In this document: in pieces, positions 11,478 through 23,289 of the stretch
How the letters are laid out: each line of letters starts with the position of its first letter
Position numbering within the stretch: the first letter of the stretch is position 1
NCBI RefSeq assembly: GCF_028640845.1
Contig: NC_080541.1
Location: 33,571,935 to 33,635,934, forward strand
DNA from: Ahaetulla prasina
Lineage: Eukaryota > Chordata > Lepidosauria > Squamata > Colubridae
DNA length: 64,000 bases
Direction of reading: 5' to 3'
Made by a program: the position numbers and the translations under genes
Notes under the pieces: model-generated
Database searches by the model: none
What the model saw: only the letters and a program-made list of their open reading frames with translations
What the model was told of the DNA's origin: nothing

Positions 11478-11582
11478 ATTTTACGGATCTTTTGGATTGT
11501 TTGCCTTTTTCGTTGTTTTCTTTGAGAGTTTTTTCTTCAACTTCTGTACAGGTTGGATTCTTTCTTTGCCTCAGTTCAACAG
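11478..11582 (-). CDS. DPY19L4: DPY19L4 coding exon 2
   Basis: Encodes (A)VELRQRKNPTCTEVEEKTLK then ENNEKGKQSKRSVK, the charged cytosolic N-terminus. Human DPY19L4 has PVELRQRKKPKSSENKE here. The acceptor is TTCAAAAG/CTGTTG. The donor chosen is AAAAT/GTGAGT, because its phase 1 joins exon 3 as KYVL, matching human KHVL. The exon is 105 bp. Confidence 0.9.
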
Positions 11583-12123
11583 CTTTTGAACAAAATATCC
11601 AGAAATTAATCTTAGAAGACAAAACCTATTTACTTTAGTTGTAGGTCAGATGTATGGATAGGATTGCATTGCTATATATCTTCCAAACACTCCCAATAGT
11701 ATTTACCCATCTAGACGTATTTTTAGAGATGTAAGAGCTTCAGTATTCAATGAAGTTTATACTCAAATAAATGGGCTAAAACATCTGGCACGCACAAAAA
11801 AATTATTTGGGTAGATTAAAAATTCCATTTTGAATGTAATTTATAGAGACTCTTGTGTCTGCATCATCCTCATGACTAAAATGTTCATCAACGAGTACAG
11901 CGTAACCAAAATTACATTCCTTTTCTAGTGTTTCCCCACAATCTCCACAGTATGTGAAATGATACCTAAATAAAAGACTCCAAGTCACCAAGAATAAGCT
12001 TCCATCCTTATGGATGGAACTAAAGCTCTGCCTCCCTAGTCCTATTCCTTAGTTCTGGAGTCAACAGTGCAACTGACATGCCTGGAGGTCTATTTGATTG
12101 AGTGAAGCTGAACAGTACGTTAC

Positions 12124-12321
12124 CAGTGGTGGGTTGCCCCCAATTCAGTCCGGTTCTTGCGAACCGGTAGTAAAATTGGAGGGAGGCTCCGCCCACCCAC
12201 CCGGATGTCATCATAGATGATCTGCGCATGCGCAGAAGCTTGGCACGTATGCTTGCTTCGCTCGCGCGTGTGTGTGATCCCATTGCGAATTAGTAGTAAA
12301 GATAAGTAGAACCCACCCCTG
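12124..12321. mobile_element. hAT-like MITE, CAGTGGTGGG/CCCACCCCTG ends
   Basis: Inverted ends CAGTGGTGGGTT and AACCCACCCCTG. Interior has GAACCGGTAGTAAAATTGG and CTCCGCCCACCCACC. Flanking 8-mers TACGTTAC and TATATTAT differ only by transitions and fit an aged hAT target duplication. Confidence 0.75.
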
Positions 12322-14969
12322 TATATTATGCTGACTATTCATTCTTAGTAAAAGCTTTGCAGGGCAAAACCACTCTCTAACTGATCTTGTAAACAATTTG
12401 TAAATTGTAAAGTAAAAGTATAGTTTTAAAAAAAGTATAGGATCTTCCCCATAGCTCAGTTAAATACTCCTCTGCTATTTGGAATCAGCAGAAATCTTAA
12501 CTAGCACTGTTCCCGTTGCCAATCCTAATAGATTTTTGTTCTGGCAAACAACTGGAGAATAGTGTCCTTATTTCCTGTGTGGAAAAGGATGTCCTGCTCC
12601 TTCCTCCCAGTTTCTAATATCAACATCTGGTAGGGGAACTATCTACCAATCACAGCACTGCCCTGACTGTCAGTGGTTTTGACAGATGGCAAAATCTGGG
12701 ATTTTTCTCCATTGTAGGAAATCATTTCCCTTCATTTGACATCTATGCTAGGGTGAGTGGGGATCAGTGCCCGGGCTCAGAATGTGGCAGATGGAAGGAG
12801 AAAAGAAACTCTTCCCCCTGTCAAATCTCAAGGTTAAGTGCTAAAAATAGAACTGAGATTTTTCACTCTGTAACCTAATTAGGTTTGTTTATGTATATAT
12901 TTCAGAAGTAGGAGAAACTAGAAGCAATTAGTCATTACCCATAATGGTTCAATGAAATGTCCATGTCCATAGGCAAAATGCATCTTATAATAAAGTATTA
13001 ATACTCTGTTAGCAAGCTTCAAGGGACACCTAGTTTGTCACTTGTAATGCTACATTAGAGGACACTAAATATTGGCCTAATCCAGCAGACTTGTCTTGAT
13101 GAACTAAAGCCCAAGAAACTCCATTGACACAAGCAAAAATAAAAACCCTCACACATTTCAGAATATCACAATGAGTCATGACAGTGAATGGTTTTGTGCT
13201 TAGCATTCTATGCTATGTTTATTCAATAAGCTATCTTTATGCAATATGATAAGACAGAAGCTAGAATTCCTGAACCTTAACAACAAAACTCAAACAAACC
13301 ACCCAATGGCTCTATGCAGCTTCTGAACCCAGCCAGTATGGCGTGGCTTAGATATAATCAGATATATGACAATACTGTACTGCTATCATTAAATAACTGA
13401 GGGTCAGAAATTGTTGACCTTCTACTGTAATTCATCCAGGAGTTGCAGAGATGTAAAAGCAAACATTCTGAGAGTTGAACTGATATATCAAGCTGCTATC
13501 TATAAACAATGCATTATCTTTGAGCAGGAAACAGCCCCAAAACTAAGCAACCCTGAAGAAATTACAACACACTGCACCAAGTAGAATGTGTTATGAAGTG
13601 TTCAACAACAGAAAGGAAAAAGTATGCTTTCTTTTAACAGTATCATAGGTGTTATGAATGAGACGCAGAAGCAGTTGTTCAGTGCAAATGATTTGTGTTG
13701 ACAACCCATGACAGTTGAATCCTAATTTCTCTCCTCCTCCTTTTCCCCCTTTCTTTTAGCTGTGGAATGAGAGTTTCAATGAAGTTGCTCAAAACCAATT
13801 TCTTGGGTTATTTCAAATGGGAATAGTCCATTTAAATTTCAAGAGTAATTAATCCCAATGTAACAGGCCTCACAGATGTCAAAGATCCAGAAAAAACATA
13901 CACAAACAGAGAGTAGGGTATATAAGCCTTCAATTATCCTAAACATCAAATACGCTCATCTGCAAGATACTCAGAAATAAATGGATATACTTGCTTTTTT
14001 GGATAAATTTCCCAAACTAGGCAAATTTTAAACTTCAATGAAAGAAACTTACTGCATTTGAGATTATGGGAAAGAACAGTTCTGTGGCAGATTGCAACAG
14101 AAAATTATGATTATTGCAACAAAAATTATGATAATCTATACTTAGACTGAACACATGTTCCTACAAAAATAACTTTTTCCATGAAACAAATCTATTCAGT
14201 TCAAAGAATGAATAAACGGCTTACTAAATAACATCTATGCCATATGGTTTGAAAGATTAATTGAAAAAAATAAGATAGATGTAGGGACAACAAGCCATCC
14301 TTCTCAGTATTTCTTCTTTAATTTGACAAAAACTAAGATACAGAGAAGAAAATTTTGTGGATAACTTTGAAAACATCCATGCTTTGAATTAACATATTCC
14401 CAGAGACCAATAGATTCTTGGGTTGTTGTTTTGTTTTGCAGATGGGAAAAATCCTTTCATTGGTACAGTGGAAGCTTTTTAAAACTTTAACTGAATGTAA
14501 TAGATCTATATTATGTACAGCAGAGAAAAGCGTTTCCACATAAATATTAAATTAATATACACATATATAAATCTAGCATTGTGCTAAATGGAAAAGTTTA
14601 TATTTTTATATAGTATTTCCATATTGCATTCCCTTATACAGCCTTAAAATAATTAATGTAGTTATAATCAACAAACCAATATTTTTGAGAGGGAAATTAC
14701 ATATATATTGCAGGGGCATAAGAGATCCACTGCATGCTTCATCTTTTCCACAAAAAAAGGTGGATTTCCCATAGACAGAAGCACAAATTCCACTGTGGTT
14801 GTCAGAATGACAGAGATCATTTGCAGGTACATTTGGTTATGTGCACCTCCACCACTTATTTTTCATCCAGCTCTGCTTTTCAAAAAGCTTTAGGAGCAAA
14901 GCAGCTCAGAAAGCAAACACATCAGAAGGTTAGTGGTATCAAAATGATTTGCTGACTCTTGACTTTTGC

Positions 14970-15112
14970 CTGGCTAGGTGGCTCAGTGGCTGAGCTTGCC
15001 GATCAGAAAGATCGGCGGTTCTAATCCCTAGTATATAGGTCTCCTACGTGAGTAGGGGGGTTGGACTAGATGACCTCCAAGGTACCTTCCAACTCTGTTA
15101 CTGTTAGGAAGT
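14970..15112 (+). mobile_element. tRNA-derived SINE with CR1-like tail
   Basis: The head GGTGGCTCAGTGGCTGAGC ... GCGGTTCTAATCCC resembles tRNA boxes A and B. The tail GGTTGGACTAGATGACCTCC ... CCTTCCAACTCTGTTA matches the squamate CR1 3' end and ends in a short repeat (CTGTTA). Confidence 0.75.
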
Positions 15113-15179
15113 TCAGTTATTTGCAAAAAAGAGAGGCCGAAGTTACTGCTAACCTTATTGATTTGTAACAGTATGCAAA

Positions 15180-15720
15180 ATTATTTGTAGAAATGCCACC
15201 TTCCTCCGCCCTTTTCTTAACTTTAATGCCAATAAAACCAAGACTTTGTCTATACCCAAATTGCTCTTTACATCTGAGCGGCCTCCTCTATCACCGACTA
15301 GCGTCGTTTACCCACTGGCTGGCCCAAGGCGGAATGAAAAGGGAGACACAACGCGCGCACAGAAACCTCACCTTCCTCCATCTCCAGTTTATCACACCGA
15401 AAGAAACCCGAGTCCAGCGCGCTTTCTTCCGCCGATCTCTCCGGCATTAAAGCGATCGGGACTCCCGTCTCTCTTTTCCAGCGTCAGATCGCACTAAAGC
15501 AACCCTCGGCCTTGTCCCGATTACAGAAGGAGATACTTTTCACTTCCTGCTAGCTCCCCGATTTTTCGATCTTTTCCTTTTCTGCAAGACGATGCGGAAC
15601 GGTCCTTCCCGGAGACCGAAGGCACATGCGGAATCGAATTCGCGTAGCTACTGAGGCCAAGCCAGTACTCCGTATTCGACTTCCGCCCTGAGACGCTGGG
15701 TACTCCTTGCTCTAATCCCT
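15180..15720 (-). promoter_or_regulatory. DPY19L4 CpG-rich promoter and 5' UTR region
   Basis: A local rise in CpG (ACGCGCGCAC, CCAGCGCGC, CGCCGATCTCTCCGG, GCGATCGGG) in otherwise AT-rich DNA, surrounding the first coding exon. It has ETS-like ACTTCCTGC (15541-15550) and no clear TATA box. The transcription start cannot be fixed from sequence. Confidence 0.7.
15372..15381 (-). CDS. DPY19L4: DPY19L4 coding exon 1 (start codon, 10 bases)
   Basis: ATGGAGGAAG followed by the donor GTGAGG. Joined to exon 2 it reads M-E-E-A-V-E-L-R-Q-R-K, which aligns with the human start MAEEEGPPVELRQRK. The start context is CTGGAGATGG (G at -3 and +4). It lies in the CpG-rich promoter segment, as expected for the first exon. 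It is too short for ORF detection and was found by splice phase. Confidence 0.8.
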
Positions 15721-15964
15721 GTGATGTCAGTTCATTCGTTAATGAATCCAAAAGAAAGAGAATCTCCTTTTGAAAACGCAGAGAATTAGTCTTAACTTGT
15801 ACAAAGATGAGAGGAGAGAGAGAGGTTGGTGGGAGGTGTGTGTGTGTGTGTATACAAGAGACAATCCTTGGACCCAAAAGTTTTGGATAACTTTTCAGTA
15901 CCATTAATATTTTTATATGAAACTTTAATATTTATATGAAAACTCTTGAGGTCATTCAACAGCA

Positions 15965-16560
15965 AATGAGCAGAGGTAGGGCAAGGTAAATATTGCTGGA
16001 CAGGCAATGCTATTCAGGGGTTTCTCCCAGTGTTTAGAAACTGTTGAGGTCTGGAATAACTGGCTCTGATTTAAGCTTAGCAAGACAGAATGGCTTTGGG
16101 CTTTTCTGGGGGCCCCCAAAATCAGTGATAGGTCATCTGACTCTTGATGGGTTAGCACTCTCGGACAGAGCTGGTGCGCAATTTGGACGTCTTCCAAGAC
16201 TTCTGCTTGAGGAGTGACAACCATGGCCTTATGTACCAATTGTGCCATTCATGCCTGAGGAGACCTTGCTCATAGTCACTTATGCCTTGTTCTCTTCCCA
16301 GCTGGATTACTGCAAGACACTCTATGGAGAGATGCCCTTGAAGATCAGTCAGAAATTATAATTGGTCCAGAATATGGTGGTCCAAGCAGCGTTAAATGTC
16401 CCTTGCTTATATAGATCATAATTGCCCAACCTACATTTGCTGCTAGCTATTTTGTCTGTTGTCTTTTATTGTTTCTTTTGGGTTTATTATATTTCGATGA
16501 GCCTCCCAGAGTTGTGACACATAAGATGGGTGGCTGTACAAGCCTTTTAAATAAATAAAT
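15965..16560 (+). mobile_element. L2-clade LINE 3' fragment
   Basis: Translates in pieces to LDYCKTLYGEMPL and KLQLVQNMVVQAA, the L2 C-terminal motif, and ends GAGCCTCCCAGAGTTGTG ... GGTGGCTGTACAAGCC with an (AAAT)n tail at 16549-16563, the usual L2 tail. Confidence 0.8.
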
Positions 16561-18175
16561 AAAATACAATTTGAATAAAATATTGTAATACATAACAATG
16601 TAATATTAAAATATATTGTAACATTTCTATAATATTGACTACTGTTCATACCCCAAAATTGTTTACATTCCCAAAATAGTTTACAAGCAATATTAACAGT
16701 CTGAGTAAAGAGATATTTGTAGAAACATACATTACCCTTCTTCCTTATTCTCTTAAGTATTTCCGCAAGGCAATGAGATCAATCATGTCAGAGCTAATTT
16801 TGACACATTACCTTGTTTCATATTTCAAGGTTCATCTATGATCAAGGGTTAAACTGCACAAAAGCAAATAAATTAAATCTCAGAGCAAGAAGTTAAAGGT
16901 ATATTAGCCTAAACCTAACTGAGGATAACCAATTATGTAACATCATTCGCTGACAGCTGCTCTGGATTCCAATCAATTTCTCTACCGAACTCAATATCAT
17001 TTCTGATCTTTAAAGTATTAAATAGTTTGCAGCCAATGTATCTGAAAGAACTTCCAGATTTGCCCACCAAGGTACTTTAATCATCATCAGAGGCTCTGCA
17101 TACCTCTCTCAATGGGCAATCGGCTTTGCTGCTTCTGCAGATATTACTGGGTATATAAAAGAGCAAATAAAATAAATACAATAATTCGTCAGATACCAAA
17201 TGCAGAAAGGAGGCATCAATGAGATTCGGAGCATTATCAAAGCTAGACAATGCACTGTGGCAGAAGAGGTTTACTTTATTTGACTGCATGAGAAATAGAC
17301 AAATACTAAGAGAGAAAAAGCAAGGACTAATGATGAATGAGGCCAGGCAGTGCAAAAGACTATTACAAGGCAAACAAGGGCCAGCAAAAGGGTAAAAGAT
17401 TCCTTCAGAATGGATGTGACCCACTGCCAACTAATAATGAATAAGGGGAAAAAAGATTATTAGTGTACATGAATACCTAACAAGGGAACAATTATCTTTG
17501 GCTGTGAACTAGTCAATCCCCATCTCTATTCTACCCAACTTTGATAGTGTCAGATTTGCATATGAATTTCAATTCAGGAGTTTCAGACTAGATTGACACT
17601 CCAAAAACCAGCAGGGAGCTTTTCAATCTCCCTGAAGATTCAAAAGGACTTGAAACCTGCTATCCTTGGGAGGGAGTGGGGGGGTGGAGAGAGAATTTCA
17701 AAAGCAAATCCCAGCTTGAAGCTCAGGGTACTAGGAATTCATATGTAGATTTTTCACTATAAGACTTAGAATATGGAGATGGAGAGTTCAAGGTTAATAC
17801 AGAAAGTAATTGTCCCTTATTAAGTGGTTGTGGCATGTATGCTTTCAATGTTCCTCTGACAATTCACCTATCCATTAGGAATGGATCCCACAATCTCCAT
17901 CTTCTCCACCGTGGGTTTTCACAGATGATACTGCTAGACTTGTAATGACATTAAATAAAAAGACATTTGGATGACTTACTCCATGGCACCCCCATTTTAA
18001 CCATTATCCTATTATTATATATTTACTTATTATTATTATCATCATCACCATCACCTTCATTAAATCACACAGTCATATTCATATTCTTACAGGAGATGGG
18101 GTCATTTAAAGCTTCACTTATTAAAACCTTCTGCCAAAAGTTTTCCCCGAGAAAGATACTTATGCTATAATGACA
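16561..18175. other. Intergenic, nothing recognised
   Basis: AT-rich. A 117-codon open frame on the minus strand (17077-17430) shows no family resemblance and no splice or promoter context; I treat it as chance. Confidence 0.5.
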
Positions 18176-19072
18176 ACAGGACCTCCTGATACTCCCTATT
18201 CTGCCTGGAATCCACACTGTATATTGGACATTAATACAGTTGAGTGGGTCCACAGCAGAGGTCGGTTTCAGCAGGTTCTGATTAGTTCTGGAGAACCGGA
18301 AGCGGAAATTTTGAGTAGTTCGGAGAACCGGTAGTAATTCTGAGTGGCCCCGCCCCCATCTATTCTCTGCCTCCTGAGTCCCAGCTGATCAGGAAAAAAT
18401 GGGGATTTTGCAGTAACCTTCCCATGGATTGGGGAGGGAATGGAGATTTTACAGTATCCTTCCCATGCCACGCCCACCAAGCCACACCCACAGAACCGGT
18501 AGTAAAAAATTTTGAAATCCACCACTGGTCCACAGGTATTTCACAAGAAGAGTACTCCAGTCTTCTCCCCTCACAATAGAATCCCTTATGCGATCAGGGC
18601 CTGGACAAACTGGAACTACGCCACCTACGGTCTGATCTAAGCATAGCACACAAAATTGTCTGCTACAATGTCCTGCCTGTCAACAACTACTTCAGCTTCA
18701 ACCTCAATAATACACGGGCAAACAATAGATACAAACTGAAGGTAAACCGCTCCAAACTCGATTGCAGAAAATACGACTTCAGCAACAGAGTGGTCAATAC
18801 CTGGAAAGCTCTACCTGACTCCGTTGCTCCATCCTCAAACCCCCACAGCTTCAACCTTAAACTGACTACTGTGGACCTCACCCCATTCCTAAGACGTCCG
18901 TAAAGGGCTCATGCATAAGCGCACCATTGTGCCTACCATCCCTGTCTCACTGTCACCATTTATTTGTACTCATTTCCTATGTTCGTATCCATGTTTAAAC
19001 TTATAACCTGTTATCTGGTGCATGTTTGACAAAATAAATAAAAATAAATAAAATAAAATAAATAAATTCTGC
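18176..19072 (+). mobile_element. CR1/L3-like LINE 3' fragment, split by a hAT MITE
   Basis: The reverse-transcriptase ORF end (SDINTIE ... KYFTRR) is interrupted at 18256-18527 by a MITE and resumes at 18528. It then reads LKVNRSKLDCRKYDFSNRVV and ends with GCATAAGCGCACC ... TGTTTGACAAAATAAATAAA. The family tail is TTTGACAAATAAATAAA. Confidence 0.85.
18256..18527. mobile_element. hAT-like MITE inside a LINE
   Basis: Ends CAGAGGTCGGTTTC and GAAATCCACCACTG. Exact 8-bp target duplication GTCCACAG at 18248-18255 and 18528-18535. Interior has CCGGTAGTAA, ACGCCCACCAAGCC and two GGGATTTTGCAGTA-like units. Confidence 0.92.
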
Positions 19073-19395
19073 CTAGCTGGGGAGTCCTTAGCCCTTCTAA
19101 CAAGAGCTTCCCCCTTCAGACCAACCCTTGGAAAAGAAAAGGATAGTTGCTTTGGATCCTCTTATCGAAAACCCAGAAATACAAACCTTAGCAAACTTTT
19201 ATGAAACGCAAGACTGTATCAGCATTCCTGTTCATAGGGAACATTTTAATGAGAAATTTCTTAATGAAACCATGATGCAATCATGAAATAATCTGCACAG
19301 CATAGGAATCAATTTCAGTCCTTTTCCTCTAAACTATTCAATATTTATTTCAGATACATCAAAACCAAAATAGAGAAGGTAATGTTTGTTTGTAA

Positions 19396-19700
19396 AATTT
19401 GTGGGAACCTTGATGCTTAGTTGTTTTTTTGCAGACATTTCATTACCAATCTAGGTAACATCATCAGTGCTAGTAGGGAGTGGGGATTGTTCTCATTTTA
19501 TATATTACTAGCTTGCTATCAGTGTTGGTAGGAGTGGTCTTGGTGGTCCCTTGATTGGGCTGTTATTTACTGATAGCTTGTTTGTCTGAATTGGTAGTTC
19601 CTTGACTGGAGTATTGTATGGGGGTATTGATTGTTGGTCTATTGTTTATCTTGGTGTTAATCTCTACCCATCTGAGAGTTGATTGCTGGTAAGGAGATGT
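19396..19700 (+). repeat. Unclassified repeat 'Q' copy 1
   Basis: CATTACCAATCTAGGTAACA and ATCAGTGCTAG... match the sequence at 33.6 kb (TTCAACTAGGTAACATCACT). No coding capacity seen. Confidence 0.5.
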
Positions 19701-20226
19701 TTTGGTATTTTGGGGCCTTTTTTAGCTTTTTGATTGTCTCTTTTGAATAGTATGTATCTGTTGTTTATCTCTATGTGTCCATCCTCCCACACATCTTTGG
19801 ACACCCCAAAACACACAAGCCAAACATACCTTTCAATCCAATGGTAACGCTGTATTGTTACCATGGTTTCCAACATACAATGTTGCTAAAGATTTGAAGT
19901 CCTTACCAAAATCCTAAAAATTATTAAGGTAGTGTCTAAGAATATAGGCAGTTCCAAGCAAGAAGGTTTTTTGTAAAATTAGGATGTTCAAGTCTGATAA
20001 ATTCAATATTTCCAGTTTATTGAGAAAGTCCTTTAGGTATCGCCCTGAGGGCTCCAATCATTATTGGTATACCAACAGATGTTTTAAAATAAGTGTTCAT
20101 ATTGATAGAATGGAAAGGACTCGATGTGTACACAAAAATGCCAGATTCAGTCTGGACATTTGACTCACTATGCGATGAACCATAATATTTACATAACATT
20201 TATAATAATATATACAGTAATATTAC

Positions 20227-20496
20227 CTAGTAGTCGTGGGAATAATGCTTATTGTTCTGGAAACTTATTTTCACTTCCTTTAGCTGTATATGAAAACATT
20301 TAATATGCAAATAATGATGAGATTTCTGAAGAATTTCAAAGGCTGCTAAAATGTTTGGCATGTCTAGAGTGCGCTGTTGCAGCTGTTCTGCATTCACCTT
20401 CACCTTCAATATCATATGAGAAGTGGAATGCCTAAGGCTTATTACATCATTCTTAATGAAAACTCTGAGGCGTCTTTTCCTAACCTGGGAATACAC
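20227..20496 (-). other. Unexplained 89-codon open frame
   Basis: Non-repetitive composition, with segments such as QVRKRRLRVFIKNDVISLRH and NILAAFEILQKSHHYLHIK, ending in a stop at the left. I do not recognise it. It could be an exon, a decayed retrocopy or chance. There is no clear polypyrimidine tract plus AG at its 5' side, although CCCAG lies just upstream at about 20487. Confidence 0.2.
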
Positions 20497-20670
20497 CGAA
20501 TCCTTAACAAGCTCACTGGGAATTCTGAGAAATGCAATCTAAACATATTTGCAGGGCACCAGGTAGGCAGCATTAGATTGTTTTCACTAGCATACATATA
20601 TTTCTTATACTGTCTATAATAACATATTAATATATTAATATTAATATATTTCTAATATAAATATAAAATA

Positions 20671-20882
20671 TGGACTCACTGGAAAAGAGCCAAATGCTGG
20701 GAAAGATTGAGGGCAAAAAAAGAAGGGGACGACAGAGAATGAGGTGGCTGGATGGAGTCACTGAAGCAGTAGGCATGAGTTTAAATGGACTCTAGAGGAT
20801 GGTAGAGGACAGGAAGGCCTGGAGGAATGTTGTCCATGGGGTCGTGATGGGTCGGACATGACTTTGCAACCAACAACAACAT
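20671..20882 (+). mobile_element. BovB LINE 3' end
   Basis: Reads SLEKSQMLGKIEGKKRRGRQ then RMRWLDGVTEAVGMSLNG and KAWRNVVHGVVMGRT, the BovB ORF C-terminus, then an (ACAACA)n tail. Closely resembles the 3780-3912 copy over its last 130 bases. Confidence 0.88.
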
Positions 20883-21363
20883 ATAATAATTCTTCTAGTT
20901 TAATTCATTTCTTATTGCTTTCAGTTCCTTTGTCACCTCTTCAGCCATCCAGCCGCTGGCTGATTTCTTGCAGATAATAACTATTATTTTCATTTTCATT
21001 TAGAAAATGAAACTGACACAGTAGAATGGTACTGAATGGTTCAACACATCACATTGCCACAATATGGTTGGCTTGATTTGGTTTATGGTGATAGTACAGA
21101 CATTGCGATCTGAAACTCAACACTTAGCATGATGCATGCAGCTCTTTCCATGAAAGGAAAGAGAAATATAGTTTGGAAAGTGAAATAAAAGTATAGTTTG
21201 AAAGAAAAATTTAAAAGCTCCTGAATTGGGGGTGGAATTGCCAAGAATGGCGGAAAGAAGGCAAAGGGATTCTATTAGTTGGACAACAGTTATGGAATGT
21301 TACTCATAAAAGAGGTTGTTGACAAAAGAGGGCAAGATGGAGGATGGAAAGTTACAATAGTTA
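20883..21363. other. Intergenic, nothing recognised
   Basis: No repeat family, ORF or motif stands out. Confidence 0.4.
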
Positions 21364-21617
21364 TTTAGTGACCGTTAGAAAACAGCACTGAAAAAAATGA
21401 ATTATGACTGTTTTTTACACTTACAACCATTGTAGCATCCTCATGATCATATGGTCAAAAATCAGATGCTTGGCAACCAACTCATATTTATGAGGGTTGT
21501 GGTATCATGTGATTACCTTTTATGACCTTCTGACAAGCAAAGTGAACGGGAAAGACAGATTCACTTAACAATCAGGTTACTGATTTAACAATTGCAGTGC
21601 TTCTCTTAACAACTGTG
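21364..21617. mobile_element. Palindromic element 'T', partial
   Basis: Contains TAGTGACCGTT, CATCCTCATGATCATATGG, TTGGCAACCAACTCATATTT and TTAACAACTGTG. One end is lost and the other runs into a microsatellite. Confidence 0.65.
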
Positions 21618-21690
21618 AAAAGGAAGGAAGGAAGGAAGGAAGGAAGGAAGGAAGGAAGGAAGGAAGGAAGGAAGGAAGGAAGGAAGGAAG
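21618..21690 (+). repeat. (AAGG)n microsatellite
   Basis: About 18 uninterrupted AAGG units joined to the end of the palindromic element. Confidence 0.95.
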
Positions 21691-22695
21691 ACAGCATGCC
21701 CTAGTCACTTAATGTTCAAATACTGATAAAAGAGAAAGTATGATATTTTGGAAAGTCAGGTGAACTGAAGGTAACAGTTGAACAAATAATTTTAAAATGA
21801 ATTATTAAGTGACTTGGACCATTTTTATTTAAAATAAAAATGCAAATCTAAAGCTGAAAATATTAGAATGAGTATTGTGTCTCATTGTATTCCTAACATT
21901 TTCTAAACATGTTTGAGTTCCAACTTCCTGGCAGCTTTGGGAATCTCAGCTGTCATTTCTGAGAAGCCAAAGAAGCACATTAAGAAATTGTGAGAAGATC
22001 AGAGTCAGCCCAAACATGATAGGACTTGTGCTCTTAATCATGGCTAGGATGGCGGCTTGTTTTGACGTCAGAAGACTTTTGAAATAATGACAATCATAAT
22101 TTATCCTCATTATCATCCTCAATAAAGTATTATAACTTGTACGGTAGAAAAGCCAATGTATAATAACACATTGCATGAGCCAATGCATAATTACTATTGT
22201 ATGTTATTATTTTACCTTGCAAGTTAGAACAGAATGGAGCTGAAAATTTGGCAATGTGGTTGGCTTTTGTAAGTGCTCTACAAACTGAATTACAATGATA
22301 CAAAAACATCCTGTTGTATGAATGCTTTCTCTTGGGAAATCTCTGGCTGTAGGTGTAGTCTTTGCCCAGCATGCGTAGACTTGCCAAAAAAGATGATTCA
22401 CAATATTTTGTTTCCTGCTTCTAATGCTGTAAGTGGTTTGTTGCTACCTAGAATTGTTACTGGATTTGGCACAGATTCCTGTAACAATTAACAAAAGAGA
22501 GCAATTAGCTGTATGACACACACAGAATGCCAAACATCTGGCAAGAGTAATGCAAGCTTATGTAATAGGATGATCCAGAGGGTAGGAAATTAGATTGATC
22601 AGCTTTAAGCCTTTTTGTCCTCCTTTGGAAACACCTGCAGTTTGAGGGCTCTTTAGTAGTTCAAGTTTATGAGAAATGCTTTTGAGCAGCTGGTA
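21691..22695. other. Intergenic, nothing recognised
   Basis: AT-rich with several short open frames on both strands that have no family resemblance. Confidence 0.4.
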
Positions 22696-23090
22696 CAGGT
22701 AGTCCTTGACTTACGGTCACAACTGAGCCCAGAATTGATGTTACTAAGCGTGAAATTTGTTAAGGGAAATGTTGCCCTATTTTACGATTTTTCTGGCTAC
22801 ATTAGTTAAGTGAGTCACTGCTGTTGTTAAATGAATAACATGGTTGTTAAATGAATCTGGATTCCCCATTGGTTTTGTGTGTCAGAAGGTCGCAAAAGAT
22901 AATCCCATGACCCTGGGACATTGTAACCATCATAACTGTGAACCAGTTGTTGCGTATCCAAATGTAAATCATGGACCATGAGGATGCTGCAATGGTCATA
23001 AGTGTGAAAAACGGCCATAAGTCATTTTTTTTCAGTGCCATTGTAACTTCGAACGGTCACTAAACAAGCTGTTGTAAGTCAAGGACTATG
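22696..23090. mobile_element. Palindromic TIR element 'T', near-complete copy
   Basis: Ends CAGGTAGTCCTTGACTTAC and GTAAGTCAAGGACTATGTG are inverted repeats, flanked by TA on both sides (22694-22695 and 23091-23092 region). Interior halves are also partly complementary. Full length is about 395 bp with no coding capacity. TA duplication suggests a Tc1/mariner-type mover. Confidence 0.8.
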
Positions 23091-23289
23091 TGTACTAGCA
23101 TATTAGGCCTATGCATCAGCTATCAGCCAATTTCCAGACCTAATTCTAAACTAGAAACCTTGACTGACCTGGGCAAAGCTACTCATAGGAATGCAGTACA
23201 CATTTACTCACACAGATCCTATGATTTTCATCTGAGGGCAATAAGGCAGGTAGAGAGTAAGAAAGAGGCCTTTTGCAGTTATTGGGTTC

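Larger units (their letters stand above)
11583..15371 (-). other. DPY19L4 intron 1
   Basis: Non-coding. Contains one hAT-like MITE (12124-12321) and a tRNA/CR1-type SINE (14970-15112). I see nothing recognisable in 12330-14970. Confidence 0.65.

Noticed and set aside
11478..11490. Alternative exon 2 donor GATCC/GTAAAA
   Set aside because: It would put exon 3 in a frame with an immediate stop; the GTGAGT donor fits the phase and homology.
14975..15030. tRNA genes at the heads of SINEs (also 23650, 37530, 41120, 52110)
   Set aside because: No cloverleaf closes fully and each continues into a SINE body.
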